64,000 nucleotides of DNA. It comes from Brachypterus glaber. Its lineage: Eukaryota > Arthropoda > Insecta > Coleoptera > Kateretidae. Both the position numbers and the translations under genes were made by a program. How positions within the stretch are numbered: the first letter of the stretch is position 1; each line of letters begins with the position of its first letter. The stretch is taken from positions 5,539,816 through 5,603,815 of the forward strand of contig OY294052.1 of the NCBI GenBank assembly GCA_958510825.1, in the 5' to 3' direction. The notes below the pieces were generated by a model, which was given only the letters and a program-made list of their open reading frames with translations, did not search any database and was not told the origin of the DNA. This document shows, in pieces, positions 1 to 11,395 of this stretch.

Positions 1-105
1 AGTGCAAAGTTGTGTGAAAACGATCCAGGTGACGGAGACTCAGATCCAGACGATCCAGAGCATTTACTCAACGAATGGCTGGGAGAACTCGACAATTTAA
101 CAGGG
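1..105 (+). CDS. 3' end of a coding exon, lamellipodin/pico-like (MRL family) N-terminal segment
   Basis: Frame 1 is open from base 1 to 105 (35 codons) and ends at a consensus donor, GGG|GTAAGT at 106-111, so the intron is phase 0. The peptide is acidic (DPGDGDSDPDDPE) and then reads LLNEWLGELDNLTG. That second part closely resembles the short WLGELDxLTxxLD motif near the N-terminus of vertebrate lamellipodin and related MRL adaptor proteins (Drosophila pico), which link Ras-family GTPases to Ena/VASP and actin. The acidic lead-in fits that region too. The RA and PH domains that would confirm the family lie outside the window. The upstream part of the exon is cut by the window edge, and no downstream exon was recognised in the 64 kb. 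The match was made from memory on about 14 residues, so the family name is tentative; that this is a real exon end is more secure. Confidence 0.5.
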
Positions 106-951
106 GTAAGTACCTAAACAAATATTAAATATTTAAAGTCACTTAAGCGTTCTATACGTATATTAAATATGTGCAAAATGGTAAAGTGCTACATTATATG
201 TATCACTTTCTGACAAATTACATTATCAAAGATGTGTATCGGATTTTTAAAAAATACTTTCCCGAAATTTCAGATTTTAAAATGGCCTTTTTTAATTTGA
301 TTAATTGCAAATTCTTACATAGAGGAATGCAGGGTATGGCAACATCGCAAGTAGTAGAGTAGGAAAGAATAACCCTTATTGGTTAATTTAAAAATCGCGC
401 AAATAATTTCGTGGTGAGGCGCTGTTGCCGAATTTGCGATAATTAATGAGTTTTAACGAATTTTTATTTATTCATATATATATATATATTCAATATTAAT
501 AAATAAAACCTAGAAACCACGTTTCCATGATTTTTTTTGTCATTTTGCATTTTTTTGATCAAAAATATGTTTTTGTCTTTTAGCCCTATTGAAACAATAT
601 TTTTTTATATTATATGCCCGAGATAGCAAGTAGGTATAATTATTTTTTACAGCGTGCTACAATTAAAAATAAAATATTCTCTAAAATTTGCAGTAAAATA
701 ATTATAACGTCAGTATGCATGTATATGCAGCAATATAGTTCTAGTATATTGCTGCTAAGCCTTTACCAAAAATATAGCCTTTACGTGGCAAAAATCTAAT
801 AATGTACAAGTTTGCCGGGACATAAATCACCTAGATTCCAGTTCATCCACTTTCGTTATTTCAACATTTTTATAATAAAGCATAGATAAATTTAAAACAT
901 TATGCTTAATTTTACATTTTACATTTTTACATTTTTTAATTTTTTTCATTT
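106..951. other. AT-rich non-coding stretch, probable intron start
   Basis: Begins with the splice donor GTAAGT. A short (TA)n run lies at about 474-489. The small open frames at 171-362 and 614-799 have no recognisable protein features. Confidence 0.5.
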
Positions 952-1213
952 TGTTTAACCTCGTACTATTCTACTTAATTAAGCATCCCCTAAGTCCAGG
1001 ACTTGTGTGGGCTAGTAGTAGAGGGAACCACCGGCTGTAATTGACTTTTGAACCAATTTATAGGGAGTGTCCACTTCACTTACCCCTTCACCAAGATTCA
1101 ATTATTAATTAACTGAAAAAGGCAAATCGGCGCCGTTGAGAATCGAACTCACGCTATTTTGGGTAGTAAACTCGTCAAGTACGACGCGGTAGTCCACTAC
1201 ACCAATCGTCCCA
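952..1213 (-). mobile_element. tRNA-derived SINE, copy 1 (head type A)
   Basis: Read on the minus strand, the element starts at 1213 with a tRNA-like head. It has a recognisable box A (TTGGTGTAGTGGAC) and box B (GAGTTCGATTCTC), the internal RNA polymerase III promoter. A shared body follows (CTGAAAAAGGCAAATCGGCG on the plus strand, then the part containing GGACTTGTGTGGGCTAGTAG). It ends near 952 in an A-rich tail, seen as poly-T at 905-950 on the plus strand. The same body is found at 49902-50165, 57640-57891 and 57961-58212, all in the same orientation. The head resembles that of the 57640 copy and differs from the other two. Confidence 0.8.
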
Positions 1214-2226
1214 TATTTTAAAGACGATATGTTTAAAACACAAAAGCTATTAGTTGGTGTTATAATAAAGAATTGCTGTCGACACTTTTAAAGTGTTTTC
1301 GTAATTGAACTTGTTGTACAAAAAAGAACCTTTCATTGTTAGATTCTAGAAGTAATTTTGATAACGTCCTGTTAAAAGGGCTTGGTTCCGCGTATAAGCC
1401 TGTTCTTCAGTAGAACATTGGTGTCTTTATGCACAAATTGTGTCCTGCCAGCATAGAGCAGAGTAAACCTGATTCTGGTATAATAAAACTCCATGCCGTT
1501 TTTTTTTTCTTGAAAGATATACCTAAAATAAAAGCGCCCTGTCACACACGTAACATTTTGGCGACTAAACTTTAACAGGCCCTAATTCATCAGTAAAAGA
1601 CATACGGTAGTGGTAAAAACATTCGCTTACAGTTTAAAATATGCAGAAATTTTTTTATCATAAAACATCCCGTATTTTATTAATATTTTATAAGAAAAAG
1701 CAAACACTACACTTTTATCGCAGTTGTCTTGTTTCCTATTATTCTTAATTAATTAAAAGTTGGTTTATTTTGCATGACTCTTTCCAATAATGGTATGTCA
1801 AGGTCGGTCTTTTTAATTGAATAAAAAATCGAAGTTAATATTAATTTGTACCACTTATTATATTAATTGATCTTAATTTATAAAGTGATTTGAAATTACG
1901 AAATATTATTGGCTTTAGTCAACAGTAAAAAGAATGCTGTATAAAGTAGGTATTTCCTTGAAGCGGTTTTTATTCAATTCCGCTTAAAAGCAATATTAAT
2001 TTATACCGATAAAACTATTTTCTTTCGATCTGTTGTGAGTTGATTTTTGGTGTTTTAACCATTGGTCTACCTTAATATCCCTAAAAAGCCTTGAACAAAA
2101 TCGCGGAATCAGCGGTATCAAAAATATGTATGCAAAATTTAGATTTTTTTTTCTGAGCCCATTGCGGATTACGCAATCTCCTTAAAAAGAGGGGGTGGCA
2201 GTTGAAACCCAATTGACTTATCCAGA
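1214..2226. other. AT-rich stretch, nothing recognised
   Basis: No long open frame, repeat match or RNA gene was seen. The sequence is broken up by poly-A and poly-T runs. Confidence 0.4.
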
Positions 2227-3137
2227 TATAGAGGAAAGTCGCCTAATTTCGGATACCATTTACAATGTATTCAATATTTAATACTCGGTATTACTTTTTG
2301 ATATTTTTTTTATATAACCAGATACAACTTATTATAGCGAACCATGATTTATTATAAAAGCAATTTTATTACAGTTTATTTTTTCCAAAAAACACGGTTA
2401 AAAAAAATCAGCGCATTTTTGTGCATTTGAAAAAGGGCTCCTAATTTCGGAAATATCCGAAAAAATTTTTTCAAGAGTAGATCTGGATCCCATTGCTTAT
2501 GTTTCTTGTTATTCCTTCACATTTAAGACGTAATTTAATCATTAAGCGATTTTCTACGAAATACTATAGAAACTATAATTTTAGATTCCCAATTTCGAAT
2601 ATCTTAGTATCTTAGGTAATTTTCGTTTTTTCAAAATTGTTTATCTTAGTTTGTTGTATCATTATAAAAATAATAATTAATGGTTGGTTATCCTGAATAA
2701 TAATTACCTTGCGGATATCCGAAATTGGGAATCAAATGCACAAAAATGGTCTATCCGAAATTAGGCAACTTTCTGCTTTTTAGATTAGAAATTTGTAGAA
2801 TGTTTACGTTTTCAAATTGCTTAATTATGAATAGTGGATCAACTTAACTAACATCATAACTTACCCAAGACAGAATCACGAACTTTTATAACGATTATTT
2901 ATAAAATAAACAAGCATAATAATGCAACTGAGCACAAAACTGCCATTTGCAATATAAACGATTTGTGCTGCCATTTAAAGGGGAGAAGCTCTACCGTTAT
3001 CATATTACAGGACGGATTTAGTTTGACTTTTGGCTTCACATAAAAGTAGGTTTCTGTTTACCTTTGCAGACAGTATCTTAAATACACTACTATCCGAAAA
3101 TTGGAAACCATCCGAAATTAGGCGCATTTCCTCTATA
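2227..3137. mobile_element. 0.91-kb non-autonomous TIR element
   Basis: The two ends are inverted copies of each other: TATAGAGGAAAGTCGCCTAA at 2227 and its near-complement ending at 3137, continuing as ATTTCGGAT, for about 28 bp. Variants of the terminal motif (CCGAAATTAGG or CCGAAATTGGG) recur inside at about 2440, 2585, 2718 and 2755, so the interior carries diverged subterminal repeats. There is no open frame and so no transposase. Flanking TA suggests a TA target duplication. A Tc1/mariner-like or related origin is an inference. Confidence 0.65.
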
Positions 3138-4732
3138 GTAAAATATAGTTCAACTATGTATCATTTTACTGAACGTTATACTGTTCTAAGTTAAAGCACC
3201 ATTATTTTAACTAGTATTATTGGTCTTACCACGAAGTTAATAGGGCTAGTAGTGGCATCTGACGTCATCTTGGGTATTGTGAAATCCTTGCCAACAGAAG
3301 GATATACCTTACTCCTTAAGGCTATAGCTTTCTCCTTACTCCTTAAGTATAAATATTAAAATCTTTCCATTGTAATGCGTTGTAATGCATTAGTTAGTAA
3401 ATTGAAAAATTAATAAATAAGAAGTCCCAAAGTTCCCTTTTAAATGTTAACTAAAATCTAATTAAACTTAATTAAATATGAGATAATTAAAACCTTTTAT
3501 GTAATGTAATTTTATTATTCATTATGAACATAATATCTGAACAAAATGTGTTATTTCTGGCGCCGCTTTCCAATTAAATGAAAAATCAAATACCAGCATA
3601 TTAGTTTATAATAATTATTATGCACATTCTAAATATAGATTGTGCTACTCAAGAATTCACAACAGGTTAAATATAGACCATTCAATAAACAAAAGCCCAC
3701 ACGAGGTGTCATTATTTTTAGACGAATATAAGAAGTAATTCTGACGTTAGTAAAAAATAATTATTATAAAAGTAATAGGTGGCGTATCGGGCAGAAGAGG
3801 ACATTAGAAAAAGAGGAACGTCTCAGTCTGTATTCGAACCAGAGTCTTGAGGATCCACGGTTTCCAGACATGTACCTTTTTATTTTTTTGAGATAAGAGA
3901 TTTTAAAAGAAGGCATAGTCCCCAGTCCACTTCTGAGTAAAACTTAGCTATAATACGAAACCAAGTTTCAGCTACAACTATTATTTTCATGTTTTGAGCA
4001 AAAATCGACTAATTTTATTGGCATATAAACAAATCGTTTTAATTAAAAAACGTACAAAAACAACTGTAGTTGTCTACAAATACAAATTGTGTTTTATAAT
4101 CCGTATGGTGCAAATAAACATGTAGAAATGTAGAAATTTTGGAAGATTTTACGTGATTATATTTAAAAATTATTTGTATTATCTACAGTCTATTATGGTA
4201 TAAAATACTTTCTTGTAAAGTCCCAAAACGACTCTAAATATTTAAATAAATAAAATAAATAAATAAATAAAAATAGTTGACATTGTCAACTTTTTATTCA
4301 TTTAGTTTAAATATTTTTATTAGGGGTTTTCCGTAGGAATTTTTTCCCGTAAATAAGGGAATTACTTGGTGAATAAATTTTTACAGAATATGTTCCGTAC
4401 ACAATATTTTTTCTCGGAATACCTCTCATATTTTTATATCTACCCTCGTAATAATCAATTTAAAATATAATATTTATTCGGTGACCTAGAGAGGAAAGAA
4501 GATTATCCAGATTAAATTTTTGATTAAATATATGTAGCATATACCTTTTTTTGCTACCGTTTTTGTAAAGGTATTATTAATCAAAATATACCGTTAATAC
4601 TGATCAGGTTGTTATAGAACGCAATCATATGCACATAATTTTAAATATGGGATGAGCTGGTTTTTGCAAAACCATGCTCATAACTTAATGAAAAACAAGC
4701 GCCTAGAAGATTTTTTTACTTTCTAATCCTCG
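3138..4732. other. AT-rich stretch with simple repeats
   Basis: Contains a short direct repeat of CCTTACTCCTTAAG at about 3305-3345 and an (AAATA/AATA)n run at about 4238-4272. That run is followed by the small palindrome GTTGACATTGTCAAC. No gene was recognised. Confidence 0.45.
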
Positions 4733-4943
4733 TACATAGAAAAAAAGGATTCCTTGAACCAAGGACACGTGTCTTTCGATGTTCAAAGCCATATTGTCTT
4801 GTTTCAAGGCTTTCTTTGAACCTTGAATAAATAGCGTGGATGTTTATTCAAAAACCCATGCACATTGACTTTGGTTTTTAGAAATGCTAGCCTTGAAACA
4901 AGAGAATATGGATTTAAACATATCGAATGGATATGCTCTTACA
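4733..4943. mobile_element. Foldback MITE family 'CCTTGAACCAAGG', copy a
   Basis: Member of an approximately 260-bp palindromic family found about ten times in the window. The ends read CATAGAAAAAAAGGATTCC, followed by CCTTGAACCAAGGACACGTG. The arms contain GTTTCAAGGCTAGCATTTC and meet at a loop around TTGAATAAAGAGCGCG. This copy is diverged: the right arm is recognisable to about GAATATGGATTTAAACATAT and then decays. Confidence 0.75.
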
Positions 4944-5324
4944 CAACTACACTATGCGTTTTTTACTAATATAATTTCCCAGCAACAAACTAGCTATTTA
5001 ATTTATTTGAAATTATTTTTTTTATTATTTCAACAGCAGATATAATCATACTCTTTAACATCTTGTCAAAAATTCATGGTTGCATTACGCTTTGGCCTTT
5101 AAATAAAACATTTTTACTGAAAATTTACAGACATAATAAAGATTTTAACGAGATTTAATAAGAATCGTGATACCTTAAGGATAAATTATTTTATAATGTA
5201 TTGTTTATGATATTATTTTCTATTAAATACCATTAATTAATATGACACGATTATAAGAAATTTAATTTTGCTTGGGAATAGAAAATATTAACTTCCTAAC
5301 TGTAGTTTGACAGTGATTCTTTGA
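4944..5324. other. AT-rich stretch, nothing recognised
   Basis: No open frame or repeat match was seen. Confidence 0.4.
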
Positions 5325-5469
5325 GGACTTATCCACAGGCACGAATAACAACATAGTACATAACAAGGCGATGCCGTGATTGGCTTGATGTGTCGCCATG
5401 TATCTTGTAAGCCAATCACGGCATCGCATTCTTATATTTTATGTTCTTATGCAAGCTTCTGTATAGGCC
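5325..5469. mobile_element. 145-bp palindromic MITE, Harbinger-like (TTA target), copy 1
   Basis: The arms are GATGCCGTGATTGGCTT and its complement AAGCCAATCACGGCATC. The termini are GGACTTATCC on the left and its approximate complement GTATAGGCC on the right. TTA follows the right end, and TGA (probably a mutated TTA) precedes the left end. The same family occurs at 59294-59584, where a self-insertion shows a clean 3-bp TTA duplication. That is the usual target of PIF/Harbinger elements. Confidence 0.7.
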
Positions 5470-5597
5470 TTAAGCATCTTGCTTTATTGGTTATTATACT
5501 TGAGTATCTTTTCTTTAACAACACCATAAATTTTGCTTTTTAACTTTATTGATTGTTATATTGACTTGTAAATTTCGAAACATCGTTTGGTTGTTAC

Positions 5598-5935
5598 TTC
5601 CACGCGTATGCAACCCAATATACTACTTTTAGTATAATTGGCTGCCCAGCGGTAGTAACTATATTGATCAGAGATCAGAAAATAACAGGCTATGGAGTAA
5701 CATGTCGTAAAGTTAGGTTAGCATTTTAGATAAAATGTAGTTAAATTAAGTGCACACAATCCAATCCTCCATGATCCAAAGCACCAAGCAGCACTACAAC
5801 AACTACGGGGTACCCCAATTCACAGGAACAAACGGCTATTTCGGTGAGTGCAAATTTACTTTCGTATTTCACATGTTTCCCTCCAAAAGACATCCTTGCG
5901 AGGGCCTCTAGCGCTCACCGTGATACTACGTACAA
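5598..5935 (+). other. Upstream copy of a duplicated promoter-exon-intron segment
   Basis: This segment is homologous, with many differences, to 9325-9700. Shared landmarks are GTTACTTCCACG, a motif like ACTTTTAGTATAATTGG, GTTAGGTTAG, the exon core CATGATCCAAAGCACCAAG and CTACGGGGTACCCC. A downstream match lies at CCAAAAGACATCCTT. Homology on both sides of the exon means the duplicated unit is genomic and not a retrocopy. Confidence 0.6.
5771..5843 (+). CDS. Candidate first coding exon, 24 codons plus 1 base, unknown product
   Basis: An ATG at 5771 opens a frame MIQSTKQHYNNYGVPQFTGT, followed by NGYF, that ends at a good donor, TTCG|GTGAGT at 5844-5849, phase 1. The composition (Tyr, Asn, Gln, Gly) is like the N-termini of some transcription factors, but I do not recognise the protein. 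Support comes from the donor consensus and from a second copy at 9549, in which both the frame and the donor are damaged. No downstream exon was found within the window. It could also be a chance frame or the leader exon of a transposable element. Confidence 0.35.
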
Positions 5936-6655
5936 ACTCTAATTAACTATTTCGAAAGTTTATAAGTTACGTTATATTTGAGTAATAAATTGAAGTTTTT
6001 ATAGGTTACCAGACAACATGTACTGAGTTGATTAGTACAAGGACCCAAAAATAGATTTTTTGAGATGCGAGGTTTTAAAATTTACAAGTTGATATGTATG
6101 GGTAAAAGTATATACCTATTTTTAGTCAAAATGTACACATTTCTTGAAAAAAATTGATAAAATTGTTTAATCAATTAAATTACCTGCATGAATATCCGTT
6201 TTCTTTGCATCAATATAAATTTCCCTTACAAAAAAAAAACTGTTACTGAAATACACATCCCATATTTGGTCATCTGTATTAATGAACTACCTTGCCGCAA
6301 GGCGATGCAGGATTTTTAAATTTCAACATGCACGTATGCAAATAGACAGTGTGCCAAGGATTTTCCTGCATTGTTTTTATTTTCCAGTAATATATCACTT
6401 TATCCTATAATATAAAGTTACAATATCGTTGTACCTTGTTCACATTTGGGAATACTAGGCATCAAGACCCCTGAATTTTTTTAATAAAATACAATTATCA
6501 TGGGCCCTAGTTTTTGCTTGGGAACGTTGGTCTTCAAGTTGGAGCAGAAGGATTGAAACACTCGATTTCAGTTGGGAAATTTCTCAATCTTAAGTTGGGA
6601 AATATTTTTCCTGCCCCTCCCCCTTCCAAAAAATGCATCGTAGCACCCCCGCTTG
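5850..6655. other. AT-rich stretch, nothing further recognised
   Basis: The first part is the duplicated downstream flank of the 5771 exon. The rest holds no open frame or repeat match that I could see. Confidence 0.4.
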
Positions 6656-7083
6656 TACACGGAAAAAAAAATTATAGCTAGGAGCGCTATAACACACATA
6701 CCAAGCAAATTATAATCGCTTATTATATAAATACAAGGCTTTCTCTTACAATTATGGCAGTCAGTGTAAAAATTTATATGAAATACTTTAATTGTTTAGT
6801 GAATAATAAAATATAACAAATAGTATGGCATTTATAGCTTAAATAGATTTAATTATTGTCCGTGCTAATAATTTTTATAATATAATAAAATTTCTGTAAA
6901 TTTATAATAGTGCCTGTAATAAATATAATCGTGTCTGTAATATATATAATCGTTTCCAATTTATTTTTAACATTATTAGTTATTGTGTCCCTTATAATCT
7001 ATAGCTTAAATCACTATAATTTGCCACTGTTACCAAATATCTTATAATGTATAGCGCAGAGCCCACTAATTTCTTTCCGTGTA
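6656..7083 (+). mobile_element. 428-bp MITE, TACACGGAAA ends, copy 1
   Basis: Begins TACACGGAAAAAAAAATTAT and ends TTTCTTTCCGTGTA. The interior is AT-rich and non-coding, with subterminal inverted motifs (AGCGCTATAA / TTATAATGTATAGCGC). Copies at 13931-14358 (direct, also 428 bp) and 51973-52401 (reverse, 429 bp) differ at only a handful of positions, which implies recent activity. A transposase source is not in the window. Confidence 0.85.
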
Positions 7084-7550
7084 ACTCTTACATATTTATA
7101 CGGTATTATCACTGCTACTAAAGTAAGTACCTAAACGTATAGGTTGCTATCAGACTATTAATAGCTCCTTTAGGGGTTACTTCCTGTTAGCAAAAACTAA
7201 TTAAAATCAATAGATTATTAATTGTAATGACATCAATGGTATCACCTGTTGCAACATTGATTGAATAGGCAAACTTACAGCTATTTACTCATCGCGATTA
7301 TATCGAAATGACTAAGTGTTTAGTGTATACCAGAATGCACCATTGATTGACTTGCAAGCCCTACACAAATGACGTTTTGTGCATATGTTAATATAATAAT
7401 ATGTGTACTACTTTGGATAAAGGGCATTGTTCAATCAACATGGACAATTTTCATCGGTTTCATTTAGGGGACATATCTAAAATCATAATAAGGGAAAACA
7501 TTTTCAATTTCCATGTAAATGGACATTTTTGAAAAATGAGGGATTTAAAT
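7084..7550. other. AT-rich stretch, nothing recognised
   Basis: No gene or repeat was identified. Confidence 0.4.
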
Positions 7551-7760
7551 TTCTTATATAAGTAAAGCCACTACTACTTTTGACGTTCCTTTTGAAATTC
7601 TAATTTAACATAACTTCCACACAACTAAGCCGCTTGTTAATGCCCTTTCTCCTGGGGCTTGTGGTCGCAACTGTCGGTGGTTTATCTGAGTTCGTACTAA
7701 CTTGATTTATTTTGAACGATTGCGTCTGCGCTGTACCATTTTAATCTAAAAATGTGACAA
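7551..7760 (-). repeat. Left member of an inverted repeat pair (partner 9968-10153)
   Basis: Read on the minus strand it matches 9968-10153 with substitutions and small indels. Shared blocks include AATCGTTCAAAATAAATCAA, TTAGTTGTGTG and GGTCGCAAC (or its variant). The two could be the terminal repeats of a 2.6-kb element or two inverted copies of a smaller repeat. The second copy of the duplicated exon lies between them. Confidence 0.6.
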
Positions 7761-8438
7761 TTCGTCAAGAAAGTTCATCCATTTTGTTTTCATGTAAAAT
7801 CATAAATGTTTGAATTTTATAAAGTTAGGTATGATAACGATAGTTTCTTTCAAAACTATATATAAGGTTAGATCATCTGCGAAGAAAACCTACAATACAA
7901 TACAATATAAGTGGGGTTGTGAGGCATGGTACTGCCTTGCAAATCACTGCAACCAATGAGATCTATTGTGAATCCCCTTTGCAATTTAGTCCACATCAAA
8001 CTTAAGGCTTCCAAAGAAGCCCAAGAGTTTTTTGGGGGCTACTTGGGATATATCTGCAGGTCTTGGGTATACCTGTTCTGGATATTGTAGCCTTTTGCAA
8101 GCAATGGCTTCGCAGAAGTTCAATCTCACTTTATTTTGTATGGTAAGACCCTTATGTATAACTGCATATAAACAAACTTGGATCTATTCGGGCAGAAGTA
8201 AACATTTGTTAATATAATTATGCTTTTAGTTGAGGCCGCTCAATTAAGCATTCTATAACCAGGCGGATTCTACAAAGGCCAAAATAGATGCAATCAGAGT
8301 AGAATGTAGCAAAATGTTAAATGCTATTAAAGCGGATTTCATTATTAAGTTTTATGGTTTGTTCGAACGAGAGTATTACATATGTAATATATATCTTGTC
8401 TTATTTTGATATTATTTGTATGTGTACAAGTATAAGAA
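7761..8438. other. AT-rich stretch, nothing recognised
   Basis: The short open frame at 8032-8217 has no recognisable features. Confidence 0.4.
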
Positions 8439-8784
8439 AATAGTTTTTATCCAATACATACAGATAATAAGACAATTACCAGCTTTATTTTAAATCGATA
8501 AACTCAATAATAACCCCCGCGTGGCTTTTACTTTATTGAGTGGATAATTATTTATTTTACCCACTCAACTGTCACTTGTCAAATTATTTTCTTGTAAATG
8601 TCATTAAAATTTTTAATAAAAATATGAATTCCTAAGCTATTTCTTGGATAAAACCTTGTATGGCACTCATGGGTAAACAGATATTGCCCTCTCGAAAATT
8701 AACCTGCTTGGCTAACGCCTCGCAGGTTAATTTTCTCATAGGCAATATCTTACTTTACCCACTAGTACCATAAATAACTATTTG
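8439..8784 (+). mobile_element. ~345-bp MITE with 'AACCTGC' hairpin, copy 1
   Basis: Starts near AATAGTTTTTATCCAATAC and ends near CATAAATAACTATT. Two internal hairpins are clear. The first is TTATTGAGT with its complement around CCCCCGCGTGGCTTTTAC. The second is TCGAAAATTAACCTGC with GCAGGTTAATTTTCTC around a GC-rich loop (TTGGCTAACGCCTC). Further copies lie at 36035-37028 (reverse, split by a LINE) and 41689-42031 (direct). Confidence 0.8.
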
Positions 8785-9324
8785 GTTGTTAAGTTACGTC
8801 CTGATTTTGTCTTAAATTAAATTAGAAATAAAAACAGAAATGCCTCAGCAAATCGTAAACTTAGATTAAACAAAAAATGCGCTTAGAAATATTTTTTTCT
8901 AAATTGTGCGTTCCTCAAGACAAACTGGGGACTTTATTGTTTTTAATTTATATTAATGTCGCCCCCTACTCCCCTTTGCTGCAAATAGATTGTATGTCGA
9001 TTATATCTCCTCATGTTTGTGTCAAAAATTGTTTTTATTAACTATAATTTTTAAAACCTATACAAGCTGTTTAATTATGATTTTAAGTACCTAGTATGTA
9101 GGTATACCAATTTTCCACAAAGAACAAAAGAGATATGTAAAGCTTTTTAAAAGCTTTTTTCCTATTTTCTCTATTCCATACTGTTCGGTATCGGAGACTG
9201 GCTGTGTACATTACTCCAATTTCAGTAAACGTGTTCAAAAATTAATTCAACGTATAATGCCGTTCCTAAAATAAAAGTGGCATTTTCAATGACAATTTTT
9301 TTATTACATTATAATCATAGTAGC
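8785..9324. other. AT-rich stretch, nothing recognised
   Basis: No gene or repeat was identified. Confidence 0.4.
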
Positions 9325-9700
9325 TGTTACTTCCACGTAATGTTTATCACAGTTAAAGTAGGCAACCAGATATACCACTTTTTGTACTATATTGAATAGC
9401 CTCGGCAACGCTGCGAATATTAGACTGTCAGAATCGAAATAACTGTCAACCGAAAAACACATGCTTTCAATGTGAGGTTAGGTTCAGATATAAAATGAAG
9501 AATAAGTTAAGTTATTCGGGCGAATGAATCCAACCATCCAAACCATCCATGATCCAAAGCACCAAGACAGTACTACGGCATCTACGGGGTACCCCTATAC
9601 ACAGGAAGAAGCAGCCTTCGACGAGTCCAATTAAATATCCTATTTCAGAAGACTCCAAAAGATATCCTTTCAAAAGTCTCTAGCACATACAGTAGCTTTG
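9325..9700 (+). pseudogene. Decayed second copy of the duplicated promoter-exon segment
   Basis: Aligns with 5598-5935. The exon-like part starts at ATG 9549 with MIQSTK and then runs out of register, because one extra base appears in AAGACAGTACTA compared with AAGCAGCACTA in the first copy. Past that point the first copy's frame can still be followed in another register. The splice donor of the first copy (CGGTGAGTGC) is CGACGAGTCC here, so it is lost. Upstream and intron flanks match as well, so this is a dispersed genomic duplicate about 3.8 kb away. The direction of copying is not certain, but the damage makes this the likely dead copy. Confidence 0.5.
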
Positions 9701-9744
9701 TCTGAGAAAAGCACAAGACCTTTTTTTGAGAGAAAATAAATTCA

Positions 9745-9860
9745 GTTTTCCTTGAATAAAGAGCGCAAATCTTCATTCAAAAACCCATAAACAAGGATAT
9801 TGACTTTGTTTCAAAGTCCAAACCAGAGAATATGGCTTTGAACATATGGAACTTTTTTCT
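9745..9860. mobile_element. Foldback MITE family 'CCTTGAACCAAGG', copy b (fragment)
   Basis: Keeps CCTTGAATAAAGAGCGC, TTCATTCAAAAACCCAT and GAATATGGCTTTGAACATAT of the family. The outer ends are missing or decayed. Confidence 0.6.
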
Positions 9861-9967
9861 CGCTACGATACCTAACTTTATAAACTCCAAACATATCTGA
9901 TTTTACAGCAAAACAATATGAATGGATGGATTTTGCATGTAAACAAAGAATTTCTTTAACGAATTGT

Positions 9968-10153
9968 TACATTTTAAGATTAAAGTGGTGCACCGCAGAT
10001 TAAATCGTTCAAAATAAATCAAGTGAGTACAAACTTAGTCGAACTGCCTATGGTCGCAACCTCATGCTCCAGGGCTTAGTTGTGTGAAAGTTAGGTTAAG
10101 TTAATATTTCAAATGAAACGTCAAAAATAGTAAGATAGCTTACTATAAACTTA
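9968..10153 (+). repeat. Right member of an inverted repeat pair (partner 7551-7760)
   Basis: Inverted copy of 7551-7760; see that entry for the shared blocks. Confidence 0.6.
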
Positions 10154-10379
10154 GTTCGCAATTAAATGGAAAGTAGCTATAGTAACGTACAGGCTCAGGC
10201 ACCGATAACTCATTTATTAAAAAAATGTAGGTACTTACTTGCCAGATTTATACTTAGGTCGAAAACTCGGTCGTATACTTTTGATTTATGTAGTGTTTTA
10301 TTCCAATGCATTCATACGGAACAACTTTGGTTAATTAATAAAAATTTTGCAGTTATATTTCAACGGACTAGTCCATAAA

Positions 10380-11395
10380 CAATTTTCAGACGGAAGTGCT
10401 CCGGGACTCGCTGGTGTTTATTACCACAATTTGTTAAATTGTTTTCTCTCTCGTATTTATATTGGAAAGTTTCATTATATTATATTGGATAAAATATCTG
10501 TTATATGCTCGTATGATATACCTATAGTGAAAAAAAAAAATATTTTTTTATATTCCAAAAATTTTAAAAAATTCATTACTTTAAGTATTGGCATGTAAGG
10601 TAAGTAAGCCAAATATTATCACGTTAAGACATTATTTTTAACTGAATTTGTAATAACCTGAAACTTTAATACAATAACAATAAACACATATTTATACTAA
10701 TGGGTAAAAAATAAAAAAATTGCAAGAGCTTAAAAAAAAATATTGCTTTTTAACCCTCTATTTGGCAAATTTTGGGGAAAGAAGTCAAAATTATTTTAAA
10801 TGCATTTTTAATCACGCACTTTGCTTCACTTCATATACGATGCATATTATACGTATCTATTGCAATCTCATATTATACATATCTATTACAATCCCATATC
10901 GGCCTTGCGATTCTGTTCGCATAAAAAGTAAAACTTAGAATTAAAAGTCTCTGATTTCTTTATTACTTTCTTTTCTTGTTGTTGTAATTTTTTTGTTACT
11001 TTGCATGACAATATTAGAAACACAGCTACTTAGACAACAATCTCAAAAAAATACCTTTTTGCTTCCTTATTGACTGAAATACAATATGGGCCAAGAAAGT
11101 GCATGTTTGTATCTACTTTATAACATTCTTGCCCTGCAATATTCGATGCTACCCAGCTTGCGACACTCAGCACAATTTTACAAGTTTTTATTGTGGAAGA
11201 GGAGGAAACACGAACTGCGTTGTTGTGTACGCCATTGCCAACTGGATACAGATACACCATATTTACAGGCATTTTTTCGATACAACAGAGATACTGAAAG
11301 TGCCCTTTATGACACAGAGGACGAACTAACGAGTTTAAGAGGGGGTTGACAATATTAGGAACATGGCATTGATTGGCTTACCTACCTTAGTCTTG
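10380..11395 (+). repeat. Older repeat, copy 1 (shared with 51040-52505)
   Basis: Matched segments are about 10380-10430, 10595-10717 (containing AACAATAAACA and AATGGGTAAAAAATAAA) and 11320-11395 (GGACGAACTAACGAGTTTA to CTCACCTACCTTAG-like sequence). Compared with the other copy it carries about 600 bp extra at 10720-11320. It lacks both MITEs present in the other copy, so it shows their empty site. Overlapping short frames at 11030-11349 lie in the extra part and have no recognisable features. Element class unknown. Confidence 0.55.

Noticed and set aside
1130..1213. Possible tRNA genes at the SINE heads
   Set aside because: Box A and B are recognisable, but the tRNA-like parts are joined to a SINE body, occur in four dispersed copies and are diverged. 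They are SINE promoters, not tRNA genes.
11030..11349. Three overlapping frames on both strands
   Set aside because: No homology recognised; they overlap one another and lie in repeat-derived sequence.
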